DNA of 26,483 nt from Acidimicrobiia bacterium (GCA_017577575.1 PKRG01000028.1:1-26483), one strand, 5' to 3'; positions 7,296-17,870 are shown, numbered from the stretch's first letter. Notes: generated by a model from the letters alone, not told the origin. Program-made: numbers and translations.

Positions 7296-8672
7296 GTGGA
7301 AGCGATAACCAGTTACATCACCGATCTCGGCGCGGCAGTCGTCTTGCCGTTCATCATCTTCGTCTTCGCCATGGTCTTGGGCCAGAAGGCGGGCGATGCC
7401 CTGCGCGCCGGCTTGCTGATCGGCATCGGTTTCGTCGGCATCAACCTGGTGATCGGGTTGCTGAGCAACGCCGTGGGCCCCGCCGCCCAGGCGATGGCCG
7501 AGAACTTCGGCATCGACCTGACGGTCGTCGACGTCGGCTGGCCGGCGAGCGCGGCCATCGCCTTCGGCACCCAGGTCGGGGCGCTGGCGATCCCGGTTGG
7601 CCTGGCCGTCAACGTGATCATGCTGGCCATCGGGCTCACCCGCACCCTCGACATCGACCTGTGGAACTACTGGCACATCGCCTTCTCGGGAGCGCTGGTG
7701 GCGGTGGTCACCGACAGCCTCGCCCTCGGCGTGGCAGCGGCCGCTATCCACATGGTGATCCTGCTGGCGATGGCCGACTGGTCGCAGCCGCTGATCGAGG
7801 ACTACTACGGCTTCGACAACATCTCGCTTCCCCACGGGACCTCCGCCCCGTACGTGCTGTTCGCCATCCCGCTCAACGGCCTGTTCGAGAGGATCCCGGG
7901 GCTGCGGGACTGGAAGGCCGACCCCGACACGATCCAGCAGCGCTTCGGCGTCCTCGGCGAATCCACAGTGCTGGGCGCGGTGCTGGGCATCGTCATCGGC
8001 TTGCTCGGCTACGGGTTCGACGACCCCCGGGGCGACTCGATCGCCATCCTCGGGCTCGCCATCAACCTGGCGGCCGCCATGTACCTGCTGCCGAAGATGG
8101 TGGCGATCCTCATGGAGGCGCTGATCCCGATCTCGGAGGGCGCCCAGGAGATGGTCCGTCGCCGCTTCCCCGGCCGCAGCGTCTACATCGGCCTCGACTC
8201 GGCCATCGCCATCGGCTCCCCCGCCGTGATCGCCGTGTCGCTGCTCCTGGTGCCGATCACACTGGCGCTGGCGGTGATCATCCCCGGCAACCGGGTGCTG
8301 CCGCTGGTCGACCTGGCGACGATCCCGTTCATCGTCTGCATGACGGTCCCGATCTTCAAAGGGAACCTGATCCGGTCGCTGATCGGAGGCACCATCGCCA
8401 TGGCGGCCACGCTGCTGATCGCCACCGCGATGGCGCCGATGGTCACCGACGTGGCCGCATCGGTCGGGTTCGAGGCGGCCACCGAAGCGGCCCAGATCTC
8501 CTCGCTGGTGGACGGCGGCAACCCGCTGTCGGGTCTCATCGTGTGGCTGGGCCGCATGGAGTGGGTCGGCATCGCCATCCTCGCCGTCGTGGCGATCGCC
8601 TTCGCCTACCTGATCAAGACTCGGGTCACCTCGAAGCGGGAGTTCGCCGACGCCACGGCCGAGACGAACTGA
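7296..8672 (+). CDS. PTS sugar transporter subunit EIIC (galactitol family, GatC-like)
   Basis: The membrane channel of the PTS permease, 458 residues with roughly ten or more hydrophobic segments. Conserved GatC-type stretches include AIAIGSPAVIAVSLLLVPIT and the NRVLPLVDLATIPFIV segment, followed by PIFKGNLIRSLIGG. The GTG start at 7296 has AAGGAG 6-7 bases upstream. It is last in the EIIA-EIIB-EIIC operon and is followed by a strong hairpin. No catabolic gene (dehydrogenase, kinase or aldolase) is beside it, so the sugar could be a polyol, a pentitol or something else. Confidence 0.93.
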   Translation: MEAITSYITDLGAAVVLPFIIFVFAMVLGQKAGDALRAGLLIGIGFVGINLVIGLLSNAVGPAAQAMAENFGIDLTVVDVGWPASAAIAFGTQVGALAIPVGLAVNVIMLAIGLTRTLDIDLWNYWHIAFSGALVAVVTDSLALGVAAAAIHMVILLAMADWSQPLIEDYYGFDNISLPHGTSAPYVLFAIPLNGLFERIPGLRDWKADPDTIQQRFGVLGESTVLGAVLGIVIGLLGYGFDDPRGDSIAILGLAINLAAAMYLLPKMVAILMEALIPISEGAQEMVRRRFPGRSVYIGLDSAIAIGSPAVIAVSLLLVPITLALAVIIPGNRVLPLVDLATIPFIVCMTVPIFKGNLIRSLIGGTIAMAATLLIATAMAPMVTDVAASVGFEAATEAAQISSLVDGGNPLSGLIVWLGRMEWVGIAILAVVAIAFAYLIKTRVTSKREFADATAETN

Positions 8673-8687
8673 CCCCATGACAGTCAA

Positions 8688-8720
8688 AGAGGGGCTTCTC
8701 CCCTGAGGAGAAGCCCCTCT
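8688..8720. terminator. Bidirectional hairpin between EIIC and prfB
   Basis: A perfect 14-bp stem (8688-8701 with 8707-8720) closes a 5-base loop between two convergent genes. The T runs are weak on both sides (CTCGCTTT on plus, TTTGACT on minus), but the length and position support a shared terminator for the PTS operon and the secA-prfB run. Confidence 0.75.
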
Positions 8721-8765
8721 CTCGCTTTGGAGTGGTCCCGGAGCGGAGGCCGCGCCCGGCCGATC

Positions 8766-9878
8766 TCAGTTCTGCTCGGCGGTGGCACGCCGCCACCGCA
8801 GGTACGCCTCCACGAACGGCATGAGCTCGCCGTCGAGCACCGCCTGGACGTTGCCCACCTCCAGGTCGGTGCGCAGGTCCTTCACCATCTGATACGGCTG
8901 GAGCACGTAGGAGCGGATCTGCCGTCCCCACGCCGCCTCGCCCTGCTCACCGCGGATGGAGTCGATGTGCTGTTGGTGCTCCTGACGAGCCAGCTCGGCC
9001 AGTCGGGCCTTGAGGATGGCCATCGCCCGGTTCTTGTTCTGGAGCTGTGACCGCTCGTTCTGGCACTGGACGACGATTCCCGTGGGCAGGTGGGTGATGC
9101 GGACGGCGGAGTCGGTCTTGTTGACGTGCTGGCCGCCCGCCCCTTGGGCCCGGTAGGTGTCGATCCTCAGGTCCTCGTCGCGGATCTCGATTTCGGTGTC
9201 GTTCTCCAGCTCGGGAATCACGTCGACAGCGGCGAAGGACGTGTGCCGACGGGCGTTGGAGTCGAAGGGGCTGATCCTCACCAGGCGGTGGACTCCCCGC
9301 TCCCCCTCCAGCAACCCGTATGCGCGGTGGCCGCGGACGGTGAGGGTGGCCGACTTGATCCCGGCCTCCTCGCCTTCCGTCCACTCCTCCACGGTCACGT
9401 CCATTCCCTGATCGGCGAGGAACCGCTGGTACATGCGCACCAGCATCTCCGCCCAGTCCTGGGCGTCCACCCCTCCCGAGCCGGCGTGGACGGAGAGGAT
9501 GGCGTTCTCTTCGTCGTACTCGCCGAAGAACAGCGACTCCAGCTCGAGGCGGTCCAGCTCCGCCGACACCCGCCGGAACTCCTCCTCCGCCTCGGCGCGG
9601 CTGTCTTCGTCACCGGCTTCGGCAGCGAGCTCGGCGAGGACCTCGGCGTCTTCGATCGCCTGTTCGAGGGCGTTGACGCGCTCGAACAGGTCCTCGTAGT
9701 TGGCGAGCTTCTGGGTGACCTGGCGGGCGGTGTCGGGGTCGTCCCACAGGCCGGGCGATGCCGCCTGGGCGCGCAGGTCCTGCAGCTCCACTTCCTTGTG
9801 CTCGAGGTCCAAGAACTTGCGTGCCGCGGCGAGGCGCTCACGCAACGACTCTGCGGTGGGGACGGTGAGTTCAGCCAT
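8766..9878 (-). CDS. prfB: Peptide chain release factor 2
   Basis: RF2 reads UGA and UAA stop codons and triggers peptide release. The 370-residue protein has the RF2 tripeptide SPF (203-205) for stop recognition and the catalytic GGQ (248-250) in YRAQGAGGQHVNKTDSAVR. The N-terminal segment KFLDLEHK corresponds to the point where many bacteria carry the programmed +1 frameshift, but here it is read straight through in one frame. It lies 9 bases downstream of secA, so the two are co-transcribed. The ATG at 9878 has a poor ribosome site, suggesting reliance on coupling with secA. Confidence 0.97.
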   Translation of the reverse strand: MAELTVPTAESLRERLAAARKFLDLEHKEVELQDLRAQAASPGLWDDPDTARQVTQKLANYEDLFERVNALEQAIEDAEVLAELAAEAGDEDSRAEAEEEFRRVSAELDRLELESLFFGEYDEENAILSVHAGSGGVDAQDWAEMLVRMYQRFLADQGMDVTVEEWTEGEEAGIKSATLTVRGHRAYGLLEGERGVHRLVRISPFDSNARRHTSFAAVDVIPELENDTEIEIRDEDLRIDTYRAQGAGGQHVNKTDSAVRITHLPTGIVVQCQNERSQLQNKNRAMAILKARLAELARQEHQQHIDSIRGEQGEAAWGRQIRSYVLQPYQMVKDLRTDLEVGNVQAVLDGELMPFVEAYLRWRRATAEQN

Positions 9879-9887
9879 GGGAGGAGC

Positions 9888-12530
<2,643 letters not shown>

Positions 12531-12539
12531 CGAAAGATC

Positions 12540-12545
12540 AGTCTA
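12540..12545 (-). promoter_or_regulatory. Candidate -10 box for leaderless secA
   Basis: On the minus strand TAGACT (4 of 6 to TATAAT) lies 9 bases before the secA ATG, and no purine-rich ribosome site lies between them. The predicted start point falls within a few bases of the ATG. No clear -35 is visible. Confidence 0.35.
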
Positions 12546-12609
12546 CCGGACGGCCCCTCATAGCCCTAGAGGGGAAGTGGCGGGAGCCGACGCCGACGCG
12601 GGCGGCCGG

Positions 12610-13257
12610 CTACGCGTCGATGAGGCCTTCCCTGATCGCGAACAGCACGGCGTCGTGGCGGGAGCCCAGACCCGTCTTGTCGAGGATGTTGCGGATGTGG
12701 TTCTTGACGGTGTTCTCCGAGATGAAGAGCTTCTCGGAGATCTCCTTCGACGTCAGGCCCTCGGCGACTTCCTTGAGGATCTCGATCTCCCGTCCGGTCA
12801 GTGTCGGCTGGCGGGTCACCGCCACGTCGCGGGTGCGGAGCATGCGGGCCACGATCTCGAAGAGCTTGGCCGCCATCTCCGGCGATGTCCCGGCTCCCCC
12901 GGCCTCGATGTCGCGCAGCGCCGACACGAGCCGCTCGAGCGGGGTGTCTTTCGTGTAGTAGCCGCGGGCGCCGGCCTTGATCGCCGCCAACAGGTCCTCG
13001 CTGGACTCGGAGGAGGTGAGCAGCACCACGGCCGACTTGGGCGACTCCTGGTTGATGGCCGCCACCACCTCGAGCCCCGACATCCCCGGCATGAGGACGT
13101 CGAGGAGGACGATGTCGGGCTGATGCTCCTTGGCGAGGGAAATCGCCGACATGGCGTCGGCGGCAGTGGCGATCACCTCGAATCCTTCTTCTTTGACGGC
13201 CGCGGCGAGCGCGGCACGGAACAACTCGGCGTCGTCGACGATGAGGACCGTGCTCAT
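12610..13257 (-). CDS. NarL/FixJ-family response regulator
   Basis: A two-component DNA-binding regulator of 215 residues. The receiver domain (1-120) has the acidic pair D8-D9, the phosphorylated D53 (VLLDVLMPGMSG), T81 and K103. The C-terminal LuxR-type helix-turn-helix covers about 145-210 (LTGREIEILKEVAEGLTSKE and then SENTVKNHIRNILDKTGL). The ATG at 13257 follows GGGGGA by about 8 bases and matches the usual receiver opening; the frame stays open to a GTG at 13281. No histidine kinase is nearby, so it is an orphan here. It overlaps a 38-residue small ORF by ATGA and lies 79 bases upstream of secA. Targets are unknown. Confidence 0.92.
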   Translation of the reverse strand: MSTVLIVDDAELFRAALAAAVKEEGFEVIATAADAMSAISLAKEHQPDIVLLDVLMPGMSGLEVVAAINQESPKSAVVLLTSSESSEDLLAAIKAGARGYYTKDTPLERLVSALRDIEAGGAGTSPEMAAKLFEIVARMLRTRDVAVTRQPTLTGREIEILKEVAEGLTSKEISEKLFISENTVKNHIRNILDKTGLGSRHDAVLFAIREGLIDA

Positions 13258-13370
13258 GGCGTATTCCCCCTGGGGTCCCACCTGTTCACGCGGCGGGAAG
13301 CGTTCTCCAAGCGGTTGGGTAGTGACATCTGTTCGTTGTTGGCGGGCGGGGTGAAGGATCGCTCAATCAT
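13254..13370 (-). CDS. Small 38-residue ORF coupled to the response regulator
   Basis: The ORF begins at ATG 13370 with AGGA 7 bases upstream and ends in a TGA that overlaps the response-regulator ATG (ATGA, 13254-13257). The product opens MIERSFTPPANNEQMSLPNR and is hydrophilic, rich in N, R and P, with no membrane segment. About 79% of its codons end in G or C (my count, 30 of 38), compatible with coding use. It fills most of the 169-base gap between comF and the regulator. It could be a real small protein or a leader peptide that sets regulator translation. I recognise no family. Confidence 0.45.
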   Translation of the reverse strand: MIERSFTPPANNEQMSLPNRLENASRRVNRWDPRGNTP

Positions 13371-13426
13371 CGGCCGGTCCTGACAGCCTTTGAAGTGGCA
13401 ATTGTCCCGCGCACTGCGGACACTAG

Positions 13427-14023
13427 TCACTCCAGGGGTCGTTCTCCTGCTCGGACACCCCGGCCTCGAGGCCCAATTCCGGCCCTCATCGAGGTGGTGG
13501 CGGTGACCGCTCCCACGACCTGCGGGAACAGGCGCGCCGCCGCCGCCAGGGTCGCGCCCGTGGTGACGACGTCGTCGACGAGCACCACCGGGTCCGCCAC
13601 CGGTCGGCGGAGACGAAACGTGGGGGCGAACCCGTGAGAGCGGCCCGCTCGCCTCCTCCCCCAAGGGGGCGCCCACAAGGCCCGCACCAGCGGACCGCCC
13701 GTGAGGCGGGCCAGCGAAAAAGCGAGCTCCAGAGCCGGGTCCACGCCGTAGCGGAGGCGCCGCCACCCCACGCGGGGGACCGGCACCAGGACCACGTCGC
13801 TTCGGACCGAGCCCGCCATCTCCTCGGCCAGCACGTCGGCAGCCGCTGCCACCCCTCGGTACTTGAGGTGGTGGACCAGGGCGCGGGCTGTGCCCCGATG
13901 CCGGTATGCGGGCGAGATGACCCCGAGCTCGGGCAGGTACTGCTCGGGTGCCGGCCACAGGTCGGCGCGGCAGCGCTCGCAGAGCTGCCCCTCTCCCAGG
14001 CGACGGCACGTGAGACAGATCAC
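13427..14023 (-). CDS. ComF family phosphoribosyltransferase-like protein
   Basis: ComF proteins are linked to DNA uptake in naturally competent bacteria, but homologues occur widely in non-competent ones. This 198-residue protein has an N-terminal zinc ribbon (C3, C6, C15, C18) and a type-I PRTase loop VVLVDDVVTTGATL (146-159). Between them is the ComF-specific ALVHHLKYRG segment. Length is slightly under the usual 220-240. It is 49 bases downstream of ahcY on the same strand, and the small ORF and response regulator follow 56 bases later. No other competence gene is in the window. Confidence 0.9.
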   Translation of the reverse strand: MICLTCRRLGEGQLCERCRADLWPAPEQYLPELGVISPAYRHRGTARALVHHLKYRGVAAAADVLAEEMAGSVRSDVVLVPVPRVGWRRLRYGVDPALELAFSLARLTGGPLVRALWAPPWGRRRAGRSHGFAPTFRLRRPVADPVVLVDDVVTTGATLAAAARLFPQVVGAVTATTSMRAGIGPRGRGVRAGERPLE

Positions 14024-14072
14024 ACCCGCAACGTACCCGGCGCCACCGACACGCCGGGCCGCGGCGGGCCGC

Positions 14073-15323
14073 TCAGGACGTTCCCTCCTGCCAGCTGGCC
14101 AGGTAGGCGCGCTGCTCGTCGGTCAACTGCTCGAGGCCGCCGCCCAGGCGGGCGAGTTTGATCGAAGCGACTTCCCGGTCGATCTCCTCCGGCAGCGTGT
14201 AGATGCGCGGCTCGAGGTCGTTGCGGTTCTTGACCAGCCACTCGGCGGCGAGCGCCTGGTTCGTGAACGACATGTCCATCACGTCGGCGGGATGCCCTTC
14301 CGCCGCCCCGAGGTTCACTAGACGCCCCTCGGCGGCCACGAGGATGCGGCGCCCGTCCTCCAGCTCGAACTCCTCGAGGTTGTCCCGGACGAGACGCCGC
14401 TCGACGGCCATCTGGCGCAGCGCGTCGAGCTCGATCTCGATGTCGAAGTGGCCGGCGTTGGCGAGTATCACCCCGTCCTTCATCCGCTCGAAGTGGCGGC
14501 GCCGGAGGACGTGCTTGTTGCCGGTGACGGTGATGAACACGTCGCCGACGGCGGCAGCGTCGTCGGCGGTCATCACCTGGTAGCCGGTCATGGCCGCTTC
14601 CAGCGCCCGGATGGGATCGACCTCGACGACCACCACCTTGGCGCCCATGCCGTCGGCGCGGGCTGCGACTCCCCGGCCGCAGTCGCCGTATCCCACCACC
14701 ACGACGGTCTGGCCGGCGAGAAGGATGTTGGAAGCCCGGATGATGCCGTCGAGCGACGACTGGCCGGTGCCGAAGTGGTTGTCGAAGAGGTGCTTGGTGG
14801 CGGAGTCGTTCACGGCCACCACCGGGACGCGGAGAGTCCCGTCGGCCGCCATCGCCCGGAGGCGGATCACCCCGGTGGTGGTCTCTTCGGTCGATCCGAT
14901 CACCTCGAGGTCACGGCGCTCGGTGTGGAGGATGGTGGCCAGGTCGGCGCCGTCGTCCATCGTCACCGCCGGAGCGTGGTCGAGGGCGGCGTGGATGTGC
15001 TTGTAGTAGGTGTCGGAGTCCTCACCGCGGATGGCGAACACCGAGATCCCCTCGGCGACGAGAGCCGCCGCCACGTCGTCCTGGGTGGACAAGGGGTTGG
15101 ATGCGCAGAGGACGGGCTCGGCGCCGCCGTCGCGGAGAGCCAGCATCAGGTTCGCCGTCTCGGCGGTGACATGCAGGCAGGCGGCGACCACGTGGCCTTC
15201 GAGCGGCCGCTCCTTGCGGAACCGTTCACGAACCGTGGCGAGAACCTCCATCCGGCGGCCGGCCCAAGCGATCCTGCGGGCGCCGGCCTCGGCGAGCGAC
15301 GGGTCTGCGATGTCGTAGTTCAT
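14073..15323 (-). CDS. ahcY: Adenosylhomocysteinase (short, archaeal/Thermotoga-type)
   Basis: This enzyme hydrolyses S-adenosylhomocysteine to adenosine and homocysteine, removing product inhibition of methyltransferases. The 416-residue protein has the substrate part (HVTAETANLMLALRDGGAE, then SNPLSTQDDVAAALVAEG), the ETTTGVIRL segment and the NAD-binding VVVGYGDCGRGVA. It lacks the roughly 40-residue insertion of longer bacterial enzymes, as in the archaeal and Thermotoga group. The ATG at 15323 is chosen because AAAGGA lies 6 bases upstream and the MNYDIADPSLAEAG opening is family-like; a GTG at 15353 would add ten residues. It is divergent from the cupin gene across 98 bases. Confidence 0.95.
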   Translation of the reverse strand: MNYDIADPSLAEAGARRIAWAGRRMEVLATVRERFRKERPLEGHVVAACLHVTAETANLMLALRDGGAEPVLCASNPLSTQDDVAAALVAEGISVFAIRGEDSDTYYKHIHAALDHAPAVTMDDGADLATILHTERRDLEVIGSTEETTTGVIRLRAMAADGTLRVPVVAVNDSATKHLFDNHFGTGQSSLDGIIRASNILLAGQTVVVVGYGDCGRGVAARADGMGAKVVVVEVDPIRALEAAMTGYQVMTADDAAAVGDVFITVTGNKHVLRRRHFERMKDGVILANAGHFDIEIELDALRQMAVERRLVRDNLEEFELEDGRRILVAAEGRLVNLGAAEGHPADVMDMSFTNQALAAEWLVKNRNDLEPRIYTLPEEIDREVASIKLARLGGGLEQLTDEQRAYLASWQEGTS

Positions 15324-15421
15324 GGCAATCCTTTCGGAATCGCGTGCGGTCACCGCCTCTCGGGTGTGTGAGGAGGGGTCCTATGCTTCAGTGTGTCCAA
15401 TCATTGCGGAAAGAGGTGAAG

Positions 15422-15793
15422 GTGACGAACTCCGTCAGAACCGTGCCGAAACCGTGGGGCTCGGAGACGATCTGGGCGGAGACCGATCACTACGTCGGGA
15501 AGGTGATCAAGATCGACGCCGGCAAGCGCCTCTCTCTCCAGCTCCACGAAGAGAAGGACGAGGCGATCCTGGTGACGAAGGGCAGGCTCCGTCTGCACAC
15601 CGGCCCCGACGCCGACAACGTGACCTCCCGGGTGCTCGAGCCGGGTGAGTCCGCTCACATCCCGCCCGGGCTCGTCCACCGTTTCGAAGCCCTGGACGAG
15701 GACACCGAGCTGGTCGAGGTGTCCACCCCGCAGTTGATGGACGTCATCCGGCTGCAAGACGACTACGGCCGGGAGGGCACCAACGAGCCCTGA
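15422..15793 (+). CDS. Mannose-6-phosphate isomerase-like cupin
   Basis: A 123-residue single-domain cupin like the C-terminal domain of type-II phosphomannose isomerases. The opening KPWGSETIWAET matches the family's KPWG motif. Likely metal ligands are H42 and E47 (LQLHEEKDE) and H86 (PPGLVHRFEA). It may interconvert fructose-6-phosphate and mannose-6-phosphate, or act on another sugar phosphate. The GTG at 15422 follows AGAGG by 6 bases and is preferred over upstream in-frame codons. It lies next to the convergent Trm112-like gene and manB, which supports a role in mannose metabolism. The catalytic role is inferred; small cupins of this kind vary in activity. Confidence 0.85.
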   Translation: MTNSVRTVPKPWGSETIWAETDHYVGKVIKIDAGKRLSLQLHEEKDEAILVTKGRLRLHTGPDADNVTSRVLEPGESAHIPPGLVHRFEALDEDTELVEVSTPQLMDVIRLQDDYGREGTNEP

Positions 15794-15808
15794 GGCCGAC
15801 TCCGGCCG

Positions 15809-15970
15809 TCAGACCGATCCGCCGGCCCTCTCCGCCAGCATCACCGGGATCCCGTCGACGATCGGGTAGGCGCGTCCGCACTCCGCGCACACCACCCGGT
15901 CTGCGTCGAGGCCGACGTCGCCGTGGTCGACGGGACAGACGAGGAGGTCGAGGAGCTCGGGATCGATCAC
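15809..15970 (-). CDS. Trm112-like / UPF0434 zinc-binding protein
   Basis: A 53-residue protein starting at GTG 15970, which overlaps the manB stop by GTGA (15967-15970). Features are LLDLLVCPVD (C12), a CAEC pair (C28, C31) and the ending AYPIVDGIPVML, typical of the Trm112/YcaR family. One expected cysteine of the usual CPxC pair is absent (CPVDHG), with H16 nearby. Eukaryotic Trm112 activates methyltransferases; the role in bacteria is not settled. The gene is coupled to manB, as in many actinobacteria. It ends 15 bases from the convergent cupin gene. Confidence 0.88.
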   Translation of the reverse strand: MIDPELLDLLVCPVDHGDVGLDADRVVCAECGRAYPIVDGIPVMLAERAGGSV

Positions 15971-17310
15971 GCCCGACCTTCGATCACGTCGCGGACCTCG
16001 GACACCAGCTCGTCGACCGACGCCGCGTCCGGTGCCTCGACGTTGAGCCGCAGCAGCGGCTCGGTGTTGGAGGGCCGGAGGTTGAACCACCGGTCGGGCC
16101 AGGAGACGGTGAGGCCGTCGAGGCGATCCTGGTCGGCGTCGGAGAAGTGGGACGCCACGGCCTCGATGGCCGCGGCTTGGTCCTCGACCCGGAAGTTGAT
16201 CTCGCCGGACGCCACGTAGGGCTCCACTTCGGTGCGGATCTGCGACAACGGCCGGCCGTCCTCGGAGACCACCTGGAGGAGGACGAGCATGGCGAGCATT
16301 CCCGAGTCGGCACGGAAGTTGTCGGCGAAGTAGTAGTGCCCCGAATGCTCGCCGCCGAAGACGGCGCCGGTCTCGGCCATCACCTGCTTGATGAAAGAGT
16401 GCCCCACCCGGGTGCGGATCGGGCGCCCTCCGTGGGCGATGATCGTCTCGGGCACGGCGCGGGAGGTGATGAGGTTGTGGACGATGGCTGCCCCGGGGTT
16501 GCGGGCGAGGAACCATCTGGCCACCAGGGCGGTGACTGTGGAGCCGGACAGCGCCTGGGCCTGGTCGTCGACGAAGAACGCCCGGTCGGCGTCTCCGTCG
16601 AAGGCGACCCCCAGATCCAGCTTCTCGCGACGCACCAGGTCGATCAGGTCGACGAGGTTGGCGGGATCGAGCGGGTCGGCGGGATGGTTGGGGAAGGTGC
16701 CGTCGGGCTCCAGGTAGAGGCCCGTTAGGGTCGGCGGGATGCGCTCGAAGATCCGTTCGATCACGACCCCGGCCATGCCGTTGCCGGCGTCGACTCCCAC
16801 CCGGAGCGGGCGGAAGACCTCGGGCTCGACGATCGAGAGGAGATGGTCGACGTAGCCGGGTATCGGGTCGAATGCGGTGACGATTCCCCGACGGTCGGCC
16901 GCCGGCAGCGATGACTCGGCGAGGCGGCGGATCTCCACGAGCCCGGATTCGGCGCCGATCGGGGCCGCGCCCTGGCGGCACATCTTGATCCCGTTGTACT
17001 CGGGCGGATTGTGGGAGGCGGTGATCATCGCCCCCGGCACCTGGCGCGCTCCGGAGACGTAGTAGACGATGTCGGTTGCGACCTCTCCGAGATCGAGGAC
17101 GTCGACGCCCCGCGACGTGGCGCCGTCGATGAAAGCGGCGGCCAGCCCCGGAGAAGAGAGGCGGCAGTCACGCCCCACTGCCACGGTCGGGGCTTGCACG
17201 AACTCGGCGAAGCCGGCGCCGATGGCGCGGGCAGCTTCTTCGGTCAGGCCTCCCGGCTCGGTACGGCCCCGGACGTCGTAGGCCTTGAAGATGGAACTGA
17301 AGTCGGCCAT
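15967..17310 (-). CDS. manB: Phosphomannomutase/phosphoglucomutase
   Basis: An alpha-D-phosphohexomutase that converts mannose-6-phosphate to mannose-1-phosphate (or the glucose pair), feeding GDP-mannose or other nucleotide sugars. The 447-residue protein has the phosphoserine loop TASHNP (S99), the metal loop DGDADR (238-243), the sugar-specificity loop GEHSGH (320-325) and the phosphate-binding RPSNTEP (412-418). GEHSGH is the PMM/PGM type with dual specificity. The ATG at 17310 has TAGAAT ending 6 bases upstream and no Shine-Dalgarno sequence, so it is probably leaderless. The Trm112-like gene is coupled downstream. Confidence 0.95.
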   Translation of the reverse strand: MADFSSIFKAYDVRGRTEPGGLTEEAARAIGAGFAEFVQAPTVAVGRDCRLSSPGLAAAFIDGATSRGVDVLDLGEVATDIVYYVSGARQVPGAMITASHNPPEYNGIKMCRQGAAPIGAESGLVEIRRLAESSLPAADRRGIVTAFDPIPGYVDHLLSIVEPEVFRPLRVGVDAGNGMAGVVIERIFERIPPTLTGLYLEPDGTFPNHPADPLDPANLVDLIDLVRREKLDLGVAFDGDADRAFFVDDQAQALSGSTVTALVARWFLARNPGAAIVHNLITSRAVPETIIAHGGRPIRTRVGHSFIKQVMAETGAVFGGEHSGHYYFADNFRADSGMLAMLVLLQVVSEDGRPLSQIRTEVEPYVASGEINFRVEDQAAAIEAVASHFSDADQDRLDGLTVSWPDRWFNLRPSNTEPLLRLNVEAPDAASVDELVSEVRDVIEGRA

Positions 17311-17316
17311 GGCAGG

Positions 17317-17322
17317 ATTCTA
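17317..17322 (-). promoter_or_regulatory. -10 box TAGAAT for leaderless manB
   Basis: On the minus strand TAGAAT (5 of 6 to consensus) ends 6 bases before the manB ATG. A start point 6-7 bases downstream would be the A of the ATG itself. The -35 region is not recognisable. Confidence 0.5.
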
Positions 17323-17425
17323 TGACCCGGCGGGGCCCCCAGCGCGGTGATGATGCGGACGGTTCCTGTCCTGGATCCAGGGGTAGCGTCGGCAGACTCC
17401 GCGACGGACCCATGGAGGAGGCCCG

Positions 17426-17842
17426 ATGGACTTTCAGATCGTGATCGACTCGAACGACCCTCATCGCATCGTCCGCTTCTGGGCCCAGGCGTTGGGCATG
17501 GAGATCGAAGATCACCACGACCAGGTCGTGGCCATGCTCGAGGCCGGCCAGGCCGAGGAAGAGGACACCGTCACCATCGACGGCCGCAGGGCCTGGAAGG
17601 AGGGGGCAGCACTCCGTGACCCCGAGGGCCGGCGCCCGCGGATCCTCTTCCAGCTGGTCCCAGAGCCCAAGACGACGAAGAACCGGGTCCACCTCGATGT
17701 CCGCGTCGGCGACGAGCACCGGGAGGCCAGAGTCGAAGAGCTGATCGCCGCCGGCGCCGAGCGCCTCTGGGACGGCCAACAGGGGCCGTTCAGGTGGGTG
17801 ACCATGGCCGACCCCGAAGGCAACGAGTTCTGCGTGACCTGA
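17426..17842 (+). CDS. VOC (glyoxalase-like) superfamily protein
   Basis: A 138-residue protein with two beta-alpha-beta-beta-beta units. It opens DFQIVIDSNDPHRIVRFWAQ, as in the glyoxalase-like family common in actinobacteria, and closes with MADPEGNEFCV, the usual C-terminal VOC motif with a glutamate-class ligand. KNRVHLDVRV marks the second module and holds a candidate metal histidine. The ATG at 17426 follows GGAGG. A 12-bp perfect palindrome (17370-17381) lies upstream. Substrate is unknown; members include antibiotic-binding and dioxygenase-like proteins. Confidence 0.85.
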   Translation: MDFQIVIDSNDPHRIVRFWAQALGMEIEDHHDQVVAMLEAGQAEEEDTVTIDGRRAWKEGAALRDPEGRRPRILFQLVPEPKTTKNRVHLDVRVGDEHREARVEELIAAGAERLWDGQQGPFRWVTMADPEGNEFCVT

Positions 17843-17870
17843 CGCTGAACGGACACCGGACACACCCCCA

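Noticed and set aside
9780..9878. Programmed +1 frameshift in prfB
   Set aside because: The region that holds the in-frame UGA in many RF2 genes (around KFLDLEHK) is read through in one uninterrupted frame here.
12546..12575. Terminator between the response regulator and secA
   Set aside because: The CCCCTC/GAGGGG hairpin is only 6 bp and has no T run on the minus strand.
13254..14009. A 251-residue protein spanning comF on the minus strand
   Set aside because: Most of it is an out-of-frame reading of comF, rich in R, G and P. Only its last 38 codons, past the comF stop, are kept as a possible small ORF.
15794..15808. Terminator between the cupin and Trm112-like genes
   Set aside because: GGCCG/CGGCC forms only a 5-bp stem without a T run.
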